A DNA stretch of 64,000 nt, from NCBI RefSeq assembly GCF_009811555.1, contig NZ_BLIN01000007.1, forward strand, positions 248,001 through 312,000, written 5' to 3'. A program made the position numbers and the translations under genes. The notes below the pieces were generated by a model, which searched no databases, had not been told where the DNA came from, and saw only the letters and a list, made by a program, of their open reading frames with translations. Origin of the DNA: Streptomyces caniferus (GTDB lineage: Bacteria; Actinomycetota; Actinomycetes; Streptomycetales; Streptomycetaceae). This document shows positions 34,259 through 43,501 of the stretch, piece after piece (position 1 is the first letter of the stretch; the number at the start of each line of letters is the position of its first letter).

Positions 34259-35086
34259 ATGAAGCGTGCCGTTGCCCTCTCCGCCCTGGCCTGTCTGCTC
34301 GCCGTCACCGCCGCCGCCCCGGCGGTGTCGGACGCCCCGGCCGGCGGAGGGGGACTCACGCCCGCAGCCGCCAGGAAGGCATCGGCCCTCGACACCGTTC
34401 CCCGGCGCGGGGTGCTGCGGGTCTGCACCACCGGCGACTACCGCCCCTTCAGTCACCTCGACCCCGCGACCGGCAGGTACAGCGGTGTCGACATCACGAT
34501 GGCCCGCGACCTCGCCAAGAGCCTTGACGCCACACCCCGTTACGTGGCCACGACCTGGGCCGGTCTGGTCGGCGACCTGTCGGCCGGCGGCTGCGACATC
34601 GCCATGGGGGGCGTCTCGGTCACCCTCCGGCGCGCCCGCTCCGTCTCCTTCAGCGAGCCCACCCGCACCGATGGCAAAACACCCGTCGTGCGCTGTGCGG
34701 ACAAGGACAAGTACCAGTCGCTGTCGCAGATCGACCGGCCCGGGACCAGGGTTGTCGTCAACCCGGGCGGCACGAACGAGGAGTTCGCCCGTGCCCACCT
34801 CAAGCGCGCCCGGCTCACCGTGCATCCGGACAACACCACGATCTTCGACGAGATCATCAAGGGCCGCGCGGACGTGATGATGACCGACGCCAGCGAGACC
34901 CGCTACCAGGCCAAGATCCACCCCGAACTCTGCTCGGTCCACCCGGACAAGCCCTTCTCCTTCTCCGAGAAGGCCTACGCCCTGCCCCGCGGCGACCACG
35001 ACTTCACGGCGTACGTCGACCAGTGGGTCCACCTGGCCACCCATGACGGCACGTACCGGAAGTACGAGGACGCCTGGATGAAGTAG
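34259..35086 (+). CDS. pheC: Secreted cyclohexadienyl dehydratase-like protein (solute-binding fold)
   Basis: A 275-residue protein with a signal peptide (VALSALACLLAVTAAAPAVS) and no lipobox. The mature part follows Pseudomonas PheC closely: VCTTGDYRPFSHLDP, DIAMGGVSVTLRRARSVSFS, the VNPGGTNEEFARAHLKRARL block with Glu174, the position of the catalytic acid in PheC as I recall, VMMTDASETRYQ and FSFSEKAYALPRGDHDF. The enzyme dehydrates prephenate or arogenate. No ABC permease genes are near, which fits an enzyme better than a transport receptor. The alternative is an orphan polar amino-acid receptor. Confidence 0.75.
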   Translation: MKRAVALSALACLLAVTAAAPAVSDAPAGGGGLTPAAARKASALDTVPRRGVLRVCTTGDYRPFSHLDPATGRYSGVDITMARDLAKSLDATPRYVATTWAGLVGDLSAGGCDIAMGGVSVTLRRARSVSFSEPTRTDGKTPVVRCADKDKYQSLSQIDRPGTRVVVNPGGTNEEFARAHLKRARLTVHPDNTTIFDEIIKGRADVMMTDASETRYQAKIHPELCSVHPDKPFSFSEKAYALPRGDHDFTAYVDQWVHLATHDGTYRKYEDAWMK

Positions 35087-35107
35087 CGCGCCCCTGGGGG
35101 TGCGCGC
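35086..35107 (+). terminator. Stem-loop overlapping the pheC stop
   Basis: GCGCGCCCC (35086-35094) pairs with GGG(T)GCGCGC (35098-35107), one bulged T. It begins at the last base of the TAG stop. Confidence 0.55.
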
Positions 35108-35174
35108 CGTTGTGGAGGGCCACCTCTCATATCGGTCCAGGTCTTCGGAGGCACGACGAGAGGCGGGCGGCGAC

Positions 35175-35630
35175 ATGGCCGGTGCGGTGCGGGAGAGCGC
35201 GGCGTTCGATCTTGTGGCGGCGCAGCAGGGGCTGGACGCCCAGCCGTTCAGCAGGCTGGTGCAGGCGCGGATCACCGAGTTCGGGGGCGGCGCGGCGACG
35301 CTGGAGATCGATATCCGCGAGGAACTCCTGCAGCAGCACGGGTTCGTGCACGGCGGGGTGCTGTCGTACGCCGCCGACAACACCCTCACCTTCGCCGCCG
35401 CCACGGCCCTGGGCCCCGCCATCGTCACCGGCGGCTTCTCCATCCAGTATCTGCGCCCGGCACGCGGCCGCACGCTGCGGGCCCGAACCGAGGTCGTCCA
35501 GGCCGGACGCCGGCAGGCCGTGTGCCGCTGCGACCTGACGATGATCGACGAGGCGGGGGAGGAGCGGGTGTGCGCGGTGGCGCAAGGGACGGCGCTACCC
35601 CTCAACGCCCCCGCGGACGGCCAGGGGTGA
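35175..35630 (+). CDS. Hotdog-fold (PaaI-type) thioesterase
   Basis: A 151-residue protein. The hotdog motif LLQQHGFVHGGVLSYAADN (residues about 55-73) carries the HGG turn and the catalytic-acid helix, followed by VTGGFSIQYLRPARGRTLRA and VCRCDLTMIDEAGEERVCAV. It would hydrolyse an aryl- or acyl-CoA thioester. The ATG at 35175 (MAGAVRES) is the best-placed start. It stands alone between the PheC-like gene and a convergent VOC gene. Confidence 0.85.
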   Translation: MAGAVRESAAFDLVAAQQGLDAQPFSRLVQARITEFGGGAATLEIDIREELLQQHGFVHGGVLSYAADNTLTFAAATALGPAIVTGGFSIQYLRPARGRTLRARTEVVQAGRRQAVCRCDLTMIDEAGEERVCAVAQGTALPLNAPADGQG

Positions 35631-35670
35631 GGGACGGTCGGTCGTCCCGGCCCTCGCACCGGCCGTCGTC

Positions 35671-36090
35671 CTAGCCCTCGTCCGAGCCTTCGTGCCGGCC
35701 CTTGCCGTCGCCCCCGGTGTCGTCCTCGTCCGCGCGGGGTGACGCCCGGTGCGCAACGACATTGACCACCCGGCCGTTCGGATCCTTGACGAAGAACCGG
35801 CGGACGCCCCACTCCTCGTCCTGGAGCGGCCGGACGATGTCCGCGCCGGCGGCCAGCACGGCGGCGTGCGCCGCGTCCACGTCGTCGACCTCGATGCTCA
35901 TGTCGGGGACGACCGGGCCGGTCCTGTCGTGCGTCATGAAGGTGAGCTGGGCGGTGGGGTTGGCGGGGGACGCCAGCGTCATCACCCAGCCCAGGTTCAT
36001 GACTTCCTCGAACCCCAGCAGGCCGTAGAACGTGCGGCTCTCCTCCAGGGCGTCGGACTGGATGTCGGGGACGACGCGGCGTACGGGCAT
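35671..36090 (-). CDS. VOC (glyoxalase/bleomycin-resistance) family protein
   Basis: A 139-residue protein with the paired beta-alpha-beta-beta modules of VOC proteins: VPDIQSDALEESRTFYGLLG at the N terminus, VDDVDAAHAAVLAAGADIVR, and FFVKDPNGRVVNVVAHR near the C terminus. The last 20 residues are acidic and repetitive. It may be a small-molecule binding or resistance protein, or a dioxygenase; sequence alone does not say. It is convergent with the thioesterase and divergent from the GntR gene. Confidence 0.8.
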   Translation of the reverse strand: MPVRRVVPDIQSDALEESRTFYGLLGFEEVMNLGWVMTLASPANPTAQLTFMTHDRTGPVVPDMSIEVDDVDAAHAAVLAAGADIVRPLQDEEWGVRRFFVKDPNGRVVNVVAHRASPRADEDDTGGDGKGRHEGSDEG

Positions 36091-36322
36091 GACCGGCTGA
36101 CTCCTCGGGGAGGGGCGGGTGCGCGACGGGCCGGGCACCCATCGGTCCTTGGTTACCAGAGAAGGGCCGGGGCGCGCGGGGAAATGCCGTGGACGCGGCG
36201 ATCCCGCCCGGGGCGCGACCCGGACCCCAGCAGCAGGCCCCGCCCCGGCCCCCAGCACCCGGCCCGGCCCCAGGCCTCGCCCCCGGCCCGGCGACCCCTC
36301 CCGGCCCCAGCCCTGCCCCACC

Positions 36323-36377
36323 TTGTCCGGACAATGTGACCTCCGGACTTCCCGTCATCTGCCCGGGCGGATACGCT
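36323..36377 (+). promoter_or_regulatory. GntR gene operator and leaderless -10 box
   Basis: TTGTCCGGACAA (36323-36334) is a perfect palindrome with the GTC-GAC ends expected of GntR-type sites. TACGCT (36372-36377) fits TAnnnT and ends exactly 7 nt before the GTG start at 36385; there is no ribosome site, so the message may be leaderless. The remaining space back to 36091 holds only GC-rich DNA without a gene. Confidence 0.6.
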
Positions 36378-36384
36378 CGCGAGC

Positions 36385-37158
36385 GTGGGGAAACGCGATA
36401 CAGATGCCCTGGGTGCCGAGAGCCCCGTCCAGTTCAGCGTGGACCGGAGCAGTCCGGTCCCGCTGTATTTCCAGCTGTCCCAGCAGCTGGAGGCCGCGAT
36501 CGAGCACGGCAAGCTGGCTCCCGGCAGTCTGCTCGGCAACGAGATCGAGCTGGCGGGCCGGCTCGGCCTGTCCCGGCCGACGGTGCGGCAGGCGATCCAG
36601 TCGCTGGTCGACAAGGGGCTGCTGGTGCGCCGCCGGGGGATCGGCACCCAGGTCGTGCACAGCCAGGTCAAGCGCCCGCTGGAGCTGAGCAGCCTCTACG
36701 ACGACCTGGAGGCGGCCGGGCAGAAGCCCGCCACCCGCGTGCTGCTCAACACCACCACCGAGGCCGATGCCGAGGTCGCCGCCGCGCTGGGCATCGCCGA
36801 GGGTGCCGAGGTCGCGCTGGTCGAGCGGCTGCGGCTGACGCATGGCGAGCCCGTCGCGCATCTGCGCAACCACCTTCCCGCGGGGCTGCTCACGCTGAGG
36901 ACCGCCGAGCTGGAGGAGACCGGTCTGTACCGCCTGATGCGGTCGGCCGGCATCACGCTGCACAGCGCCCGCCAGGCCGTCGGGGCGCGCGCCGCGACCG
37001 CGGAGGAGGGCGGGCGGCTCGACGAGCCCGAGGGCGCCCCGCTGCTCACGATGCAGCGGACCACGTTCGACGACACCGGTCGCGCGGTGGAGTTCGGCTC
37101 GCACGTCTACCGCGCCTCCCGCTACGCCTTCGAGTTCCAGCTGCTCGTACGTCCCTGA
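36385..37158 (+). CDS. GntR-family regulator with UTRA domain
   Basis: A 257-residue HutC-type regulator. A winged HTH (VPLYFQLSQQLEAAIEHGKL, GNEIELAGRLGLSRPTVRQA, residues about 25-90) is followed by a UTRA effector domain (LAAALGIAEGAEVALVERLR, YRASRYAFEFQLLVRP). It is directly upstream of, and codirectional with, a sugar ABC system, so it is the likely repressor, with a sugar or sugar phosphate as effector. A GTG start with a -10 box 7 nt before it. Operators are proposed at 36323 and 37267. Confidence 0.9.
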   Translation: MGKRDTDALGAESPVQFSVDRSSPVPLYFQLSQQLEAAIEHGKLAPGSLLGNEIELAGRLGLSRPTVRQAIQSLVDKGLLVRRRGIGTQVVHSQVKRPLELSSLYDDLEAAGQKPATRVLLNTTTEADAEVAAALGIAEGAEVALVERLRLTHGEPVAHLRNHLPAGLLTLRTAELEETGLYRLMRSAGITLHSARQAVGARAATAEEGGRLDEPEGAPLLTMQRTTFDDTGRAVEFGSHVYRASRYAFEFQLLVRP

Positions 37159-37266
37159 GCGCCACCGAGGGCCCGGAGCGGTCGATGCACGCCGCTTCGA
37201 GGGCAGCCCGGCGGGGCGATTTCGGCGGCAATGTCCTCGTATGTGGTGGCTATGCGACGCCCGCTG

Positions 37267-37317
37267 GTCAGAATGTTCTGACAAACCATTGACGTGGCTC
37301 CGCGCGCGCCGTTACAA
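37267..37317 (+). promoter_or_regulatory. Sugar ABC operon promoter with 16-bp palindrome
   Basis: GTCAGAATGTTCTGAC (37267-37282) is a perfect inverted repeat. It lies 6 nt before TTGACG (37289-37294), which is 17 nt from TTACAA (37312-37317). The position suits a regulator site, probably for the adjacent GntR protein. Confidence 0.7.
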
Positions 37318-37364
37318 ACTCCTCCAGCCGCATTCCGGCGGCCGGGAGAAAAGGCGGTCCCACG

Positions 37365-38387
37365 ATGATCGGCGTGCGTACGGCTAGTCCCTTCACTGTC
37401 CGCGGCGTCGCGGTGCGCGGCGCCGCCGCCTTACTGGCCACCGTCGCACTGGCCACCGGGTGCGGCGCCTCCGCCGGGCAGGACGCCCAGGAGGCGGCCT
37501 CCGGGTCCGGCAAGGGCGCCAGCACCCCGCGCATGACGATCGGGATGGTCAGCCACTCCGGCGACGGCGACACCTTCTGGGACATCGTGCAGAACGGTGC
37601 CGAGCAGGCCGCCGCCAAGGACAACGTGAAGTTCCTGTACGCCCACGACAAGGAGGGCGCCCAGCAGGCCGCGCTGATCCAGTCGTACATCGATCAGAAG
37701 GTCGACGGGCTGATCGTCACCCTCGCCAAGCCGCAGGCCGTCAAGGCGGCCGTCCACAAGGCCGTCGCGCAGGGCATCCCGGTCATCACCGTGAACTCCG
37801 GTGGCGAGTTCTCCCGGGCGTACGGGGCCCTGACGCACATCGGGCAGGACGAGTCCGTGGCGGGGCGGGCGGTCGGCGAGGAGCTGAACCGCCGGCACCG
37901 GAAGAAGGCCCTCTGCGTCGTCCACGAGCAGGGCAATGTGTCGCTGGAGGACCGCTGCGCCGGTGTCCGCATGGCCTTCCACGGGACGGTCGACAACCTC
38001 GATGTCGACGGCACCAACGCGCCGGCCTCGCAGTCCTCCGTCGAGGCCAAGCTCCAGTCCGACAAGGCCATCGACGCGATCGTCACACTCGGTGCACCGA
38101 TGGCGGCGATATCCGTCAAGGCCAAGGAGGAGGCGGGCAGCTCGGCGCAGCTGGCGACCTTCGACCTGAACTCCGCCGTCGTCAAGCTGCTCAAGGCCGA
38201 GGACGTCACCTTCGCCGTCGACCAGCAGCCCTATCTCCAGGGCTACGAGGCGGTGGATCTGCTCTGGCTCCACAAGGCCAATGCCGATGTGCTCGGCGGC
38301 GGCAGGCCGGTGCTCACCGGGCCGGCCCTGGTCACCGAGAAGGACGTACCGAAGCTGACCGCGTACACCGGGCGAGGCACCCGGTGA
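37365..38387 (+). CDS. Sugar ABC transporter substrate-binding lipoprotein 1
   Basis: A 340-residue periplasmic-binding-protein-I-type receptor of the RbsB class. A lipobox gives Cys33 (VALATGC). The domain shows TIGMVSHSGDGDTFWDIVQN, SYIDQKVDGLIVTLAKPQAV, GIPVITVNSGGEFS, HIGQDESVAGRAVGEEL and the C-terminal VDQQPYLQGYEAVDLLWL. It delivers a sugar or cyclitol to the permease downstream. A close paralogue follows within the same operon. Ligand not assigned; an inositol-type substrate is possible. Confidence 0.9.
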   Translation: MIGVRTASPFTVRGVAVRGAAALLATVALATGCGASAGQDAQEAASGSGKGASTPRMTIGMVSHSGDGDTFWDIVQNGAEQAAAKDNVKFLYAHDKEGAQQAALIQSYIDQKVDGLIVTLAKPQAVKAAVHKAVAQGIPVITVNSGGEFSRAYGALTHIGQDESVAGRAVGEELNRRHRKKALCVVHEQGNVSLEDRCAGVRMAFHGTVDNLDVDGTNAPASQSSVEAKLQSDKAIDAIVTLGAPMAAISVKAKEEAGSSAQLATFDLNSAVVKLLKAEDVTFAVDQQPYLQGYEAVDLLWLHKANADVLGGGRPVLTGPALVTEKDVPKLTAYTGRGTR

Positions 38388-38575
38388 AGCCACAGGGAAG
38401 ACGGGACCCGATGAACCGGGACAGATCACCGGTAACGGATACTTGGCCGGTTGGGCCCGGCCGACCGGTGCCGGAGCCGGTGTACGGCACCGCACGCACC
38501 CGGACCGGCCGGTCCGGACAGTGCAGACAACCAACGCAGTCGATACGGCAGCATCAGCGGGAAGGGCGAGTCCTC

Positions 38576-39589
38576 GTGGCACGGGTTCGGAGAAGGGGAC
38601 GCCTCGTCGGCGCCGTGCTGGCGGCGGTGCTCGGCGTCTCGCTGGCGGGATGCAGCAGCACCGGAGGGCTGCGCGCCGAGCAGGAGCGCGCCGCCAAGTC
38701 CGCCGGCGGCAAGGCCGCGGTGAACACCCCCAGGTGGACGTTCGCGATGGTCACCCACTCGGGAGACGGCGACACCTTCTGGGACATCGTGCAGAACGGC
38801 GCCCAGCAGGCCGCCGTCAAGGACAACATCAAGTTCGTCTACGGGCACGACAAGGAGGCCCAGCGGCAGAGCCAGCTGGTGCAGTCCTACATCGATCAGA
38901 AGGTCGACGGGCTGATCGTCTCGCTCGCCAAGCCCAGTGCGATGAAGGACGTGATCGCCAAGGCCGAGAAGGCCGGCATCCCGGTGATCACGGTGAACTC
39001 CGGTGCCGAGGCGTCGAAGGCCTTCGGCGCGCTCAGCCACATCGGCCAGGACGAGACGGTGGCCGGTGAGGCGGTCGGCGAGGAGCTCAACAAGCGCGGC
39101 CGGAAGAAGGCCCTGTGCGTCCTGCACGAGCAGGGCAACGTCGGCCATGAGCAGCGCTGCGACGGCGCCGAGAAGACCTTCAAGGGCGATCTGCAGAAGC
39201 TGTACGTCGAGGGCACCAACATGCCCGATGTGCAGTCCTCCATCGAGTCCAAGCTCCAGGCGGACAGCTCCATCGACGCGGTCGTCACGCTCGGCGCACC
39301 GTTCGCCCCCACCGCCGTCAAGGCCAAGGAGCAGGCCGGCAGCAAGGCCGAGATCGACACCTTCGACCTCAACGCCCAGGTCGCGACCGGCCTCAAGGAC
39401 GGCTCCCTCGGCTTCGCCGTCGACCAGCAGCCCTACCTCCAGGGCTACGAGGCCGTCGACCTGCTGTGGCTCTACAAGTACAACTCCGACGTCCTCGGCG
39501 GCGGCAAGCCGGTGCTCACCGGACCCCAGGTGATCACCAAGAAGGACGCCGCCGCGCTGCAGGACTACACGAAGCGGGGGACCCGATGA
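38576..39589 (+). CDS. Sugar ABC transporter substrate-binding lipoprotein 2
   Basis: A 337-residue paralogue of the preceding receptor. It shares THSGDGDTFWDIVQNGAQQA, SYIDQKVDGLIVSLAKPSAM and VDQQPYLQGYEAVDLLWLYK, and its own lipobox gives Cys26 (GVSLAGC). I place the start at the GTG 38576, with GAAGGG about 7 nt upstream. Its stop overlaps the permease start by 4 nt, so this copy is translationally coupled to the transporter, unlike the first. Tandem receptors imply a wider or two-affinity substrate range. Confidence 0.9.
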   Translation: MARVRRRGRLVGAVLAAVLGVSLAGCSSTGGLRAEQERAAKSAGGKAAVNTPRWTFAMVTHSGDGDTFWDIVQNGAQQAAVKDNIKFVYGHDKEAQRQSQLVQSYIDQKVDGLIVSLAKPSAMKDVIAKAEKAGIPVITVNSGAEASKAFGALSHIGQDETVAGEAVGEELNKRGRKKALCVLHEQGNVGHEQRCDGAEKTFKGDLQKLYVEGTNMPDVQSSIESKLQADSSIDAVVTLGAPFAPTAVKAKEQAGSKAEIDTFDLNAQVATGLKDGSLGFAVDQQPYLQGYEAVDLLWLYKYNSDVLGGGKPVLTGPQVITKKDAAALQDYTKRGTR

Positions 39590-40659
39590 GCCACACCGAC
39601 GCACCGCCGCTGGGGCCCGCGGGGCCGCCCGCCAAGAGCGCCGGCGACGAACGGCTGCTGCACCGCTCCCTGGCGCGCCGGCTGATGGGCCGTCCCGAAC
39701 TGGGCTCGGTCGTCGGCGCCGCCGCGGTCTTCGTGTTCTTCTCGATCGTCGCCGAACCGTTCCTGCGGGCCTCCAGCCTCTCCACCGTGCTCTATGCGTC
39801 CTCGACGATCGGGATCATGGCCGTGCCGGTGGCGCTGCTGATGATCGGCGGGGAGTTCGACCTCTCGGCCGGCGTGATGGTCGTCAGTTCGGCGCTGATC
39901 TCCTCGATGTTCAGCTACCAGATGACGGCCGACACCTGGGTGGGCGTCGGGGTGTCCCTACTGGTCACCCTGGCCATCGGGGCCTTCAACGGCCTGCTGC
40001 TGACCCGTACTAAACTGCCCAGCTTCATCATCACGCTCGGCACCTTCTTCATGCTGACCGGCCTCAACCTCGGCTTCACCAAGCTGATCGACGGCACCGT
40101 CTCGACGAAGTCCATCGCCGACATGGAGGGCTTCGAGTCGGCCCGGAAGGTCTTCGCCTCGCACCTCACCATCGGCAGCGTCGACATCCAGATCACCATC
40201 CTGTGGTGGCTCGTGCTGGTCGCCGTCGCCACCTGGGTCCTGCTGCGCACCCGCGTCGGCAACTGGATCTTCGCGGTCGGCGGCAACGCCGACGCCGCAC
40301 GGGCGGTGGGCGTCCCGGTCACCAAGACCAAGATCGGCCTCTATATGGGCGTCGCCTTCGCCGCCTGGGTCTCCGGCCAGCACCTGCTGTTCTCGTACGA
40401 CGCGATCCAGTCCGGCGACGGTGTGGGCAACGAATTCCTGTACATCATCGCCGCGGCGGTCGGCGGCTGTCTGATGACCGGCGGCTTCGGCTCGGCGATC
40501 GGCGCGGCCGTCGGCGCCTTCATCTTCGGCATGGCCAGCAAGGGCATCGTCTACGCGCAGTGGAATCCGGACTGGTACAAGTTCTTCCTCGGCGCGATGC
40601 TGCTGCTCGCCACACTCCTGAACGCATGGGTCCGCAAGCGGGCGGAGGAAAAGGCATGA
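39586..40659 (+). CDS. Sugar ABC transporter permease
   Basis: A 357-residue BPD_transp_2 (RbsC-like) protein with about 10 TM helices. The motifs are [60 protein letters not shown], and [20 protein letters not shown]. The start overlaps the receptor stop and the stop overlaps the ATPase start (ATGA). It forms a homodimer in the membrane with the ATPase. Confidence 0.92.
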   Translation: MSHTDAPPLGPAGPPAKSAGDERLLHRSLARRLMGRPELGSVVGAAAVFVFFSIVAEPFLRASSLSTVLYASSTIGIMAVPVALLMIGGEFDLSAGVMVVSSALISSMFSYQMTADTWVGVGVSLLVTLAIGAFNGLLLTRTKLPSFIITLGTFFMLTGLNLGFTKLIDGTVSTKSIADMEGFESARKVFASHLTIGSVDIQITILWWLVLVAVATWVLLRTRVGNWIFAVGGNADAARAVGVPVTKTKIGLYMGVAFAAWVSGQHLLFSYDAIQSGDGVGNEFLYIIAAAVGGCLMTGGFGSAIGAAVGAFIFGMASKGIVYAQWNPDWYKFFLGAMLLLATLLNAWVRKRAEEKA

Positions 40660-41465
40660 CAGCGCTGGTCGAGCTGACCGACGTCAGCAAGTACTACGGC
40701 AACGTCCGGGCGCTGGAAGGCGTGTCCCTGGAGGTGCACGCGGGGGAGATCTCCTGTGTGCTCGGGGACAACGGCGCCGGCAAATCCACCCTCATCAAGA
40801 TCATCGCCGGGCTGCACCGGCACGACGCCGGCTCCTTCACCATCGACGGGGAGGAGAGCGGCCTCTCCTCCCCGCGCGAGGCCCTGGACCGCGGGATCGC
40901 CACCGTCTACCAGGACCTGGCCGTCGTCCCGCTCATGCCGGTGTGGCGGAACTTCTTCCTCGGCTCAGAGCCCACCACCGGCGTGGGCCCCTTCAAGCGG
41001 CTCGACGTCAGGACGATGCGCGAGACCACCCGCAGCGAGCTGCTGCGGATGGGCATCGACCTGCGCGACGTCGACCAGCCGATCGGCACCCTCTCGGGCG
41101 GCGAGCGGCAGTGCGTCGCCATCGCCCGCGCCGTCTACTTCGGTGCCAAGGTCCTCGTCCTGGACGAGCCGACGGCGGCACTCGGCGTCAAGCAGTCCGG
41201 CGTCGTCCTCAAGTACGTCGCGGCCGCGCGGGACGCCGGGCTCGGCGTGGTGTTGATCACCCACAATCCGCACCATGCGTATCTCGTCGGTGACCGCTTC
41301 GTCCTGCTCAAACGCGGCGCGATGGCCGGCAGCCACGCCAAGTCGGAGATCACTCTGGAAGAGCTGACCCGCCAAATGGCGGGCGGCAGCGAACTGGAAC
41401 AGCTCAGTCATGAGCTGGCCAGGACCGCGACCCCGGAATTCCCCGGCGGCCATCGCCCCGAGTGA
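40656..41465 (+). CDS. Sugar ABC transporter ATPase, single nucleotide-binding domain
   Basis: A 269-residue ATPase. Walker A is GDNGAGKST (residues 37-45), the Q-loop [10 protein letters not shown], the signature [14 protein letters not shown], Walker [13 protein letters not shown] and the switch His in [11 protein letters not shown]. Unlike RbsA or MglA it has only one ATPase domain, so it acts as a homodimer. It overlaps the permease by 4 nt and ends at a strong terminator. Confidence 0.93.
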   Translation: MTALVELTDVSKYYGNVRALEGVSLEVHAGEISCVLGDNGAGKSTLIKIIAGLHRHDAGSFTIDGEESGLSSPREALDRGIATVYQDLAVVPLMPVWRNFFLGSEPTTGVGPFKRLDVRTMRETTRSELLRMGIDLRDVDQPIGTLSGGERQCVAIARAVYFGAKVLVLDEPTAALGVKQSGVVLKYVAAARDAGLGVVLITHNPHHAYLVGDRFVLLKRGAMAGSHAKSEITLEELTRQMAGGSELEQLSHELARTATPEFPGGHRPE

Positions 41466-41472
41466 TCACCAC

Positions 41473-41508
41473 CGCGCCCCGCGCGGCCCCAGGGCCGTGC
41501 GGGGCGCG
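41473..41508 (+). terminator. Terminator after the ABC operon
   Basis: CGCGCCCCGCGCGGCCC (41473-41489) pairs with GGGCCGTGCGGGGCGCG (41492-41508), 17 bp with one G-U pair and a 2-nt loop. It separates the ABC genes from the kinase gene. Confidence 0.8.
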
Positions 41509-41661
41509 TTACTCCCCGTCGCGGTGCGCCGGACGCCGCCGGTGATGCACAATCGCACCGAACCCGCACATCGAGGCCCCGGCCTCCCGAGACCCCGCAG
41601 GGACGAGACGACTCTTGCGAGCACGCAGCCGCCGCGACCATTACGGCGAAGAGGTGGGTCG

Positions 41662-42783
41662 ATGAGCATGTACCGGGACCGGGTGCACCGAGGATCGGCC
41701 AGAGCCACCGTGCTGCGCACGGTCGGCACCCGCGAGCGGCGCTCGCATCTGACCGCCCCCCGGGTACCCACCGTGGGTATCGACATCGGCGGCACCAAGG
41801 TCATGGCGGGTGTGGTCGACGCCGACGGCACGATCTTGGAGAAGGTCCGCACGGAGACGCCGGACAAGTCCAAGAGCCCCAAGGTCGTCGAGGACACCAT
41901 CACCGAGCTGGTGCTCGACCTCTCCGACCGGCACGACGTCCATGCGGTCGGCATCGGCGCGGCCGGCTGGGTCGACGCGGACCGCAGCAAGGTGCTGTTC
42001 GCACCGCATCTGAACTGGCGCAACGAGCCGCTGCGCGACCGCCTCGCCGGCCGCCTCGCCGTCCCGGTCATGGTCGACAACGACGCCAACACCGCCGCCT
42101 GGGCGGAGTGGCGCTTCGGCGCCGGCCGCGGCGAGGACCATCTCGTCATGATCACGCTCGGTACCGGCATCGGCGGCGCGATCCTGGAGGACGGCGCCGT
42201 CAAGCGCGGCAAGTACGGCGTGGCCGGTGAATTCGGCCATATGCAGGTCGTCCCCGGCGGCCACCGCTGCCCGTGCGGCAACCGCGGCTGCTGGGAGCAG
42301 TACAGCTCCGGCAACGCCCTGGTCCGCGAGGCCCGTGAGCTGGCCGCCGCCGACTCCCCGGTCGCGTACAACATCATCGAGCGGGTCGGCGGCCGCATCG
42401 GCGACATCACCGGACCGCTGATCACCGAGCTGGCCCGGGAGGGCGACGCGATGTGCGTCGAACTCCTCCAGGAGATCGGCCAGTGGCTCGGCGTCGGCAT
42501 CGCCAACCTCGCCGCTGCCCTCGACCCCTCCTGCTTCGTCATCGGCGGCGGTGTCAGCGCCGCCGACGACCTGCTGATCGGCCCGGCCAGAGAGGCCTTC
42601 CGGCGGCAGCTCACCGGCCGCGGCTACCGTCCCGAGGCCACCATCACCAAGGCGCAGCTGGGCCCCGAGGCCGGTATGGTCGGCGCCGCCGACCTGGCCC
42701 GCCTGGTGGCCCGCCGCTTCCGGCGTGCCAACCGGCGGCGGGTCGAGCGCTACGAACGCTACGAACGGGCGGGCCGACGATGA
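41662..42783 (+). CDS. ROK-family sugar kinase
   Basis: A 373-residue kinase without an HTH. The phosphate motif VGIDIGGTKVMAG is at residues 38-50, then the catalytic region VMVDNDANTAAWAEWRFGAG, GEFGHMQVVPGGHRCPCGNR with the Cys/His zinc site GCWEQ, and FVIGGGVSAADD. It probably phosphorylates the sugar brought in by the ABC system upstream. The ATG follows GAAGAGG. A basic tail (RRFRRANRRRVERYERYERA) overlaps the next gene by 4 nt. Confidence 0.9.
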   Translation: MSMYRDRVHRGSARATVLRTVGTRERRSHLTAPRVPTVGIDIGGTKVMAGVVDADGTILEKVRTETPDKSKSPKVVEDTITELVLDLSDRHDVHAVGIGAAGWVDADRSKVLFAPHLNWRNEPLRDRLAGRLAVPVMVDNDANTAAWAEWRFGAGRGEDHLVMITLGTGIGGAILEDGAVKRGKYGVAGEFGHMQVVPGGHRCPCGNRGCWEQYSSGNALVREARELAAADSPVAYNIIERVGGRIGDITGPLITELAREGDAMCVELLQEIGQWLGVGIANLAAALDPSCFVIGGGVSAADDLLIGPAREAFRRQLTGRGYRPEATITKAQLGPEAGMVGAADLARLVARRFRRANRRRVERYERYERAGRR

Positions 42784-43352
42784 CCGAGACCGACCTGCAC
42801 ACGGTGCACGACGATCCGCACCCCGCCCCGCCGCCGCGCGGCAAGCGCCGGCGCCCGGTGCTGATGGCGCTGATCGTCTTCCTGCTGATCGCGATCCCGG
42901 CCGGCTATATCGTCATCTCCGCCGAGCAGAGCCGGGACAGCGGCGAGGGCAAGGAGGCCGAGGCCGCCGCCACCGGCCTGACCAACGCCTTCCCCTCGAA
43001 GGTCCAGCAGCGGATCTACAACGTCCCGGTGCCGATCGGCTCCACGCCGGTCTACTACTACGAGACCAACTCCTGGCAGACCAGTTCGCTGTTCGTGCAG
43101 TTCAGGACCAACGAGTGGGGCCTGGAGCACTACCTCAACGCCGTCGGCACCAGCACCGCCGCCCTCAAGAAGAACCAGCGGACCATCTCGTCCGAGCAGG
43201 CGGCGAAGGTCGGCTGGGACCTCGGCATCGACGCGCCGTGGGCCGGTACCACGACCACGGGCCGGGCACCGCATCCGCGCCAGCGGATCATGGTCAACTA
43301 CGACGAGCCGGGGCATCCGGTCGTCTACACCGTGTCGACTGTGAAGTTCTGA
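42780..43352 (+). CDS. Membrane-anchored hypothetical protein
   Basis: A 190-residue protein. A basic N terminus (PPPRGKRRRP) precedes one TM helix (VLMALIVFLLIAIPAGYIVI, residues about 27-47), leaving an extracellular domain of about 140 residues with YYYETNSWQTSSLFVQFRTN. The start lies inside the kinase stop (ATGA), so it is translationally coupled to the kinase. I know no family for it. A role at the sugar uptake system is suggested only by position. Confidence 0.7.
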   Translation: MTETDLHTVHDDPHPAPPPRGKRRRPVLMALIVFLLIAIPAGYIVISAEQSRDSGEGKEAEAAATGLTNAFPSKVQQRIYNVPVPIGSTPVYYYETNSWQTSSLFVQFRTNEWGLEHYLNAVGTSTAALKKNQRTISSEQAAKVGWDLGIDAPWAGTTTTGRAPHPRQRIMVNYDEPGHPVVYTVSTVKF

Positions 43353-43501
43353 CGGGGCGGGCCGGGCCGGGATGAGCCGGCCGTGAACCCCGGCGCGGTG
43401 TGCGCTCGCACCCGCGCGGAACAGCGGACGCCACACCAGCCGTACGGCCTCTGCCCCCGGCCCACGCCCACCGGCTCACGGGCGGGGCCGGGGACGGAAC
43501 G

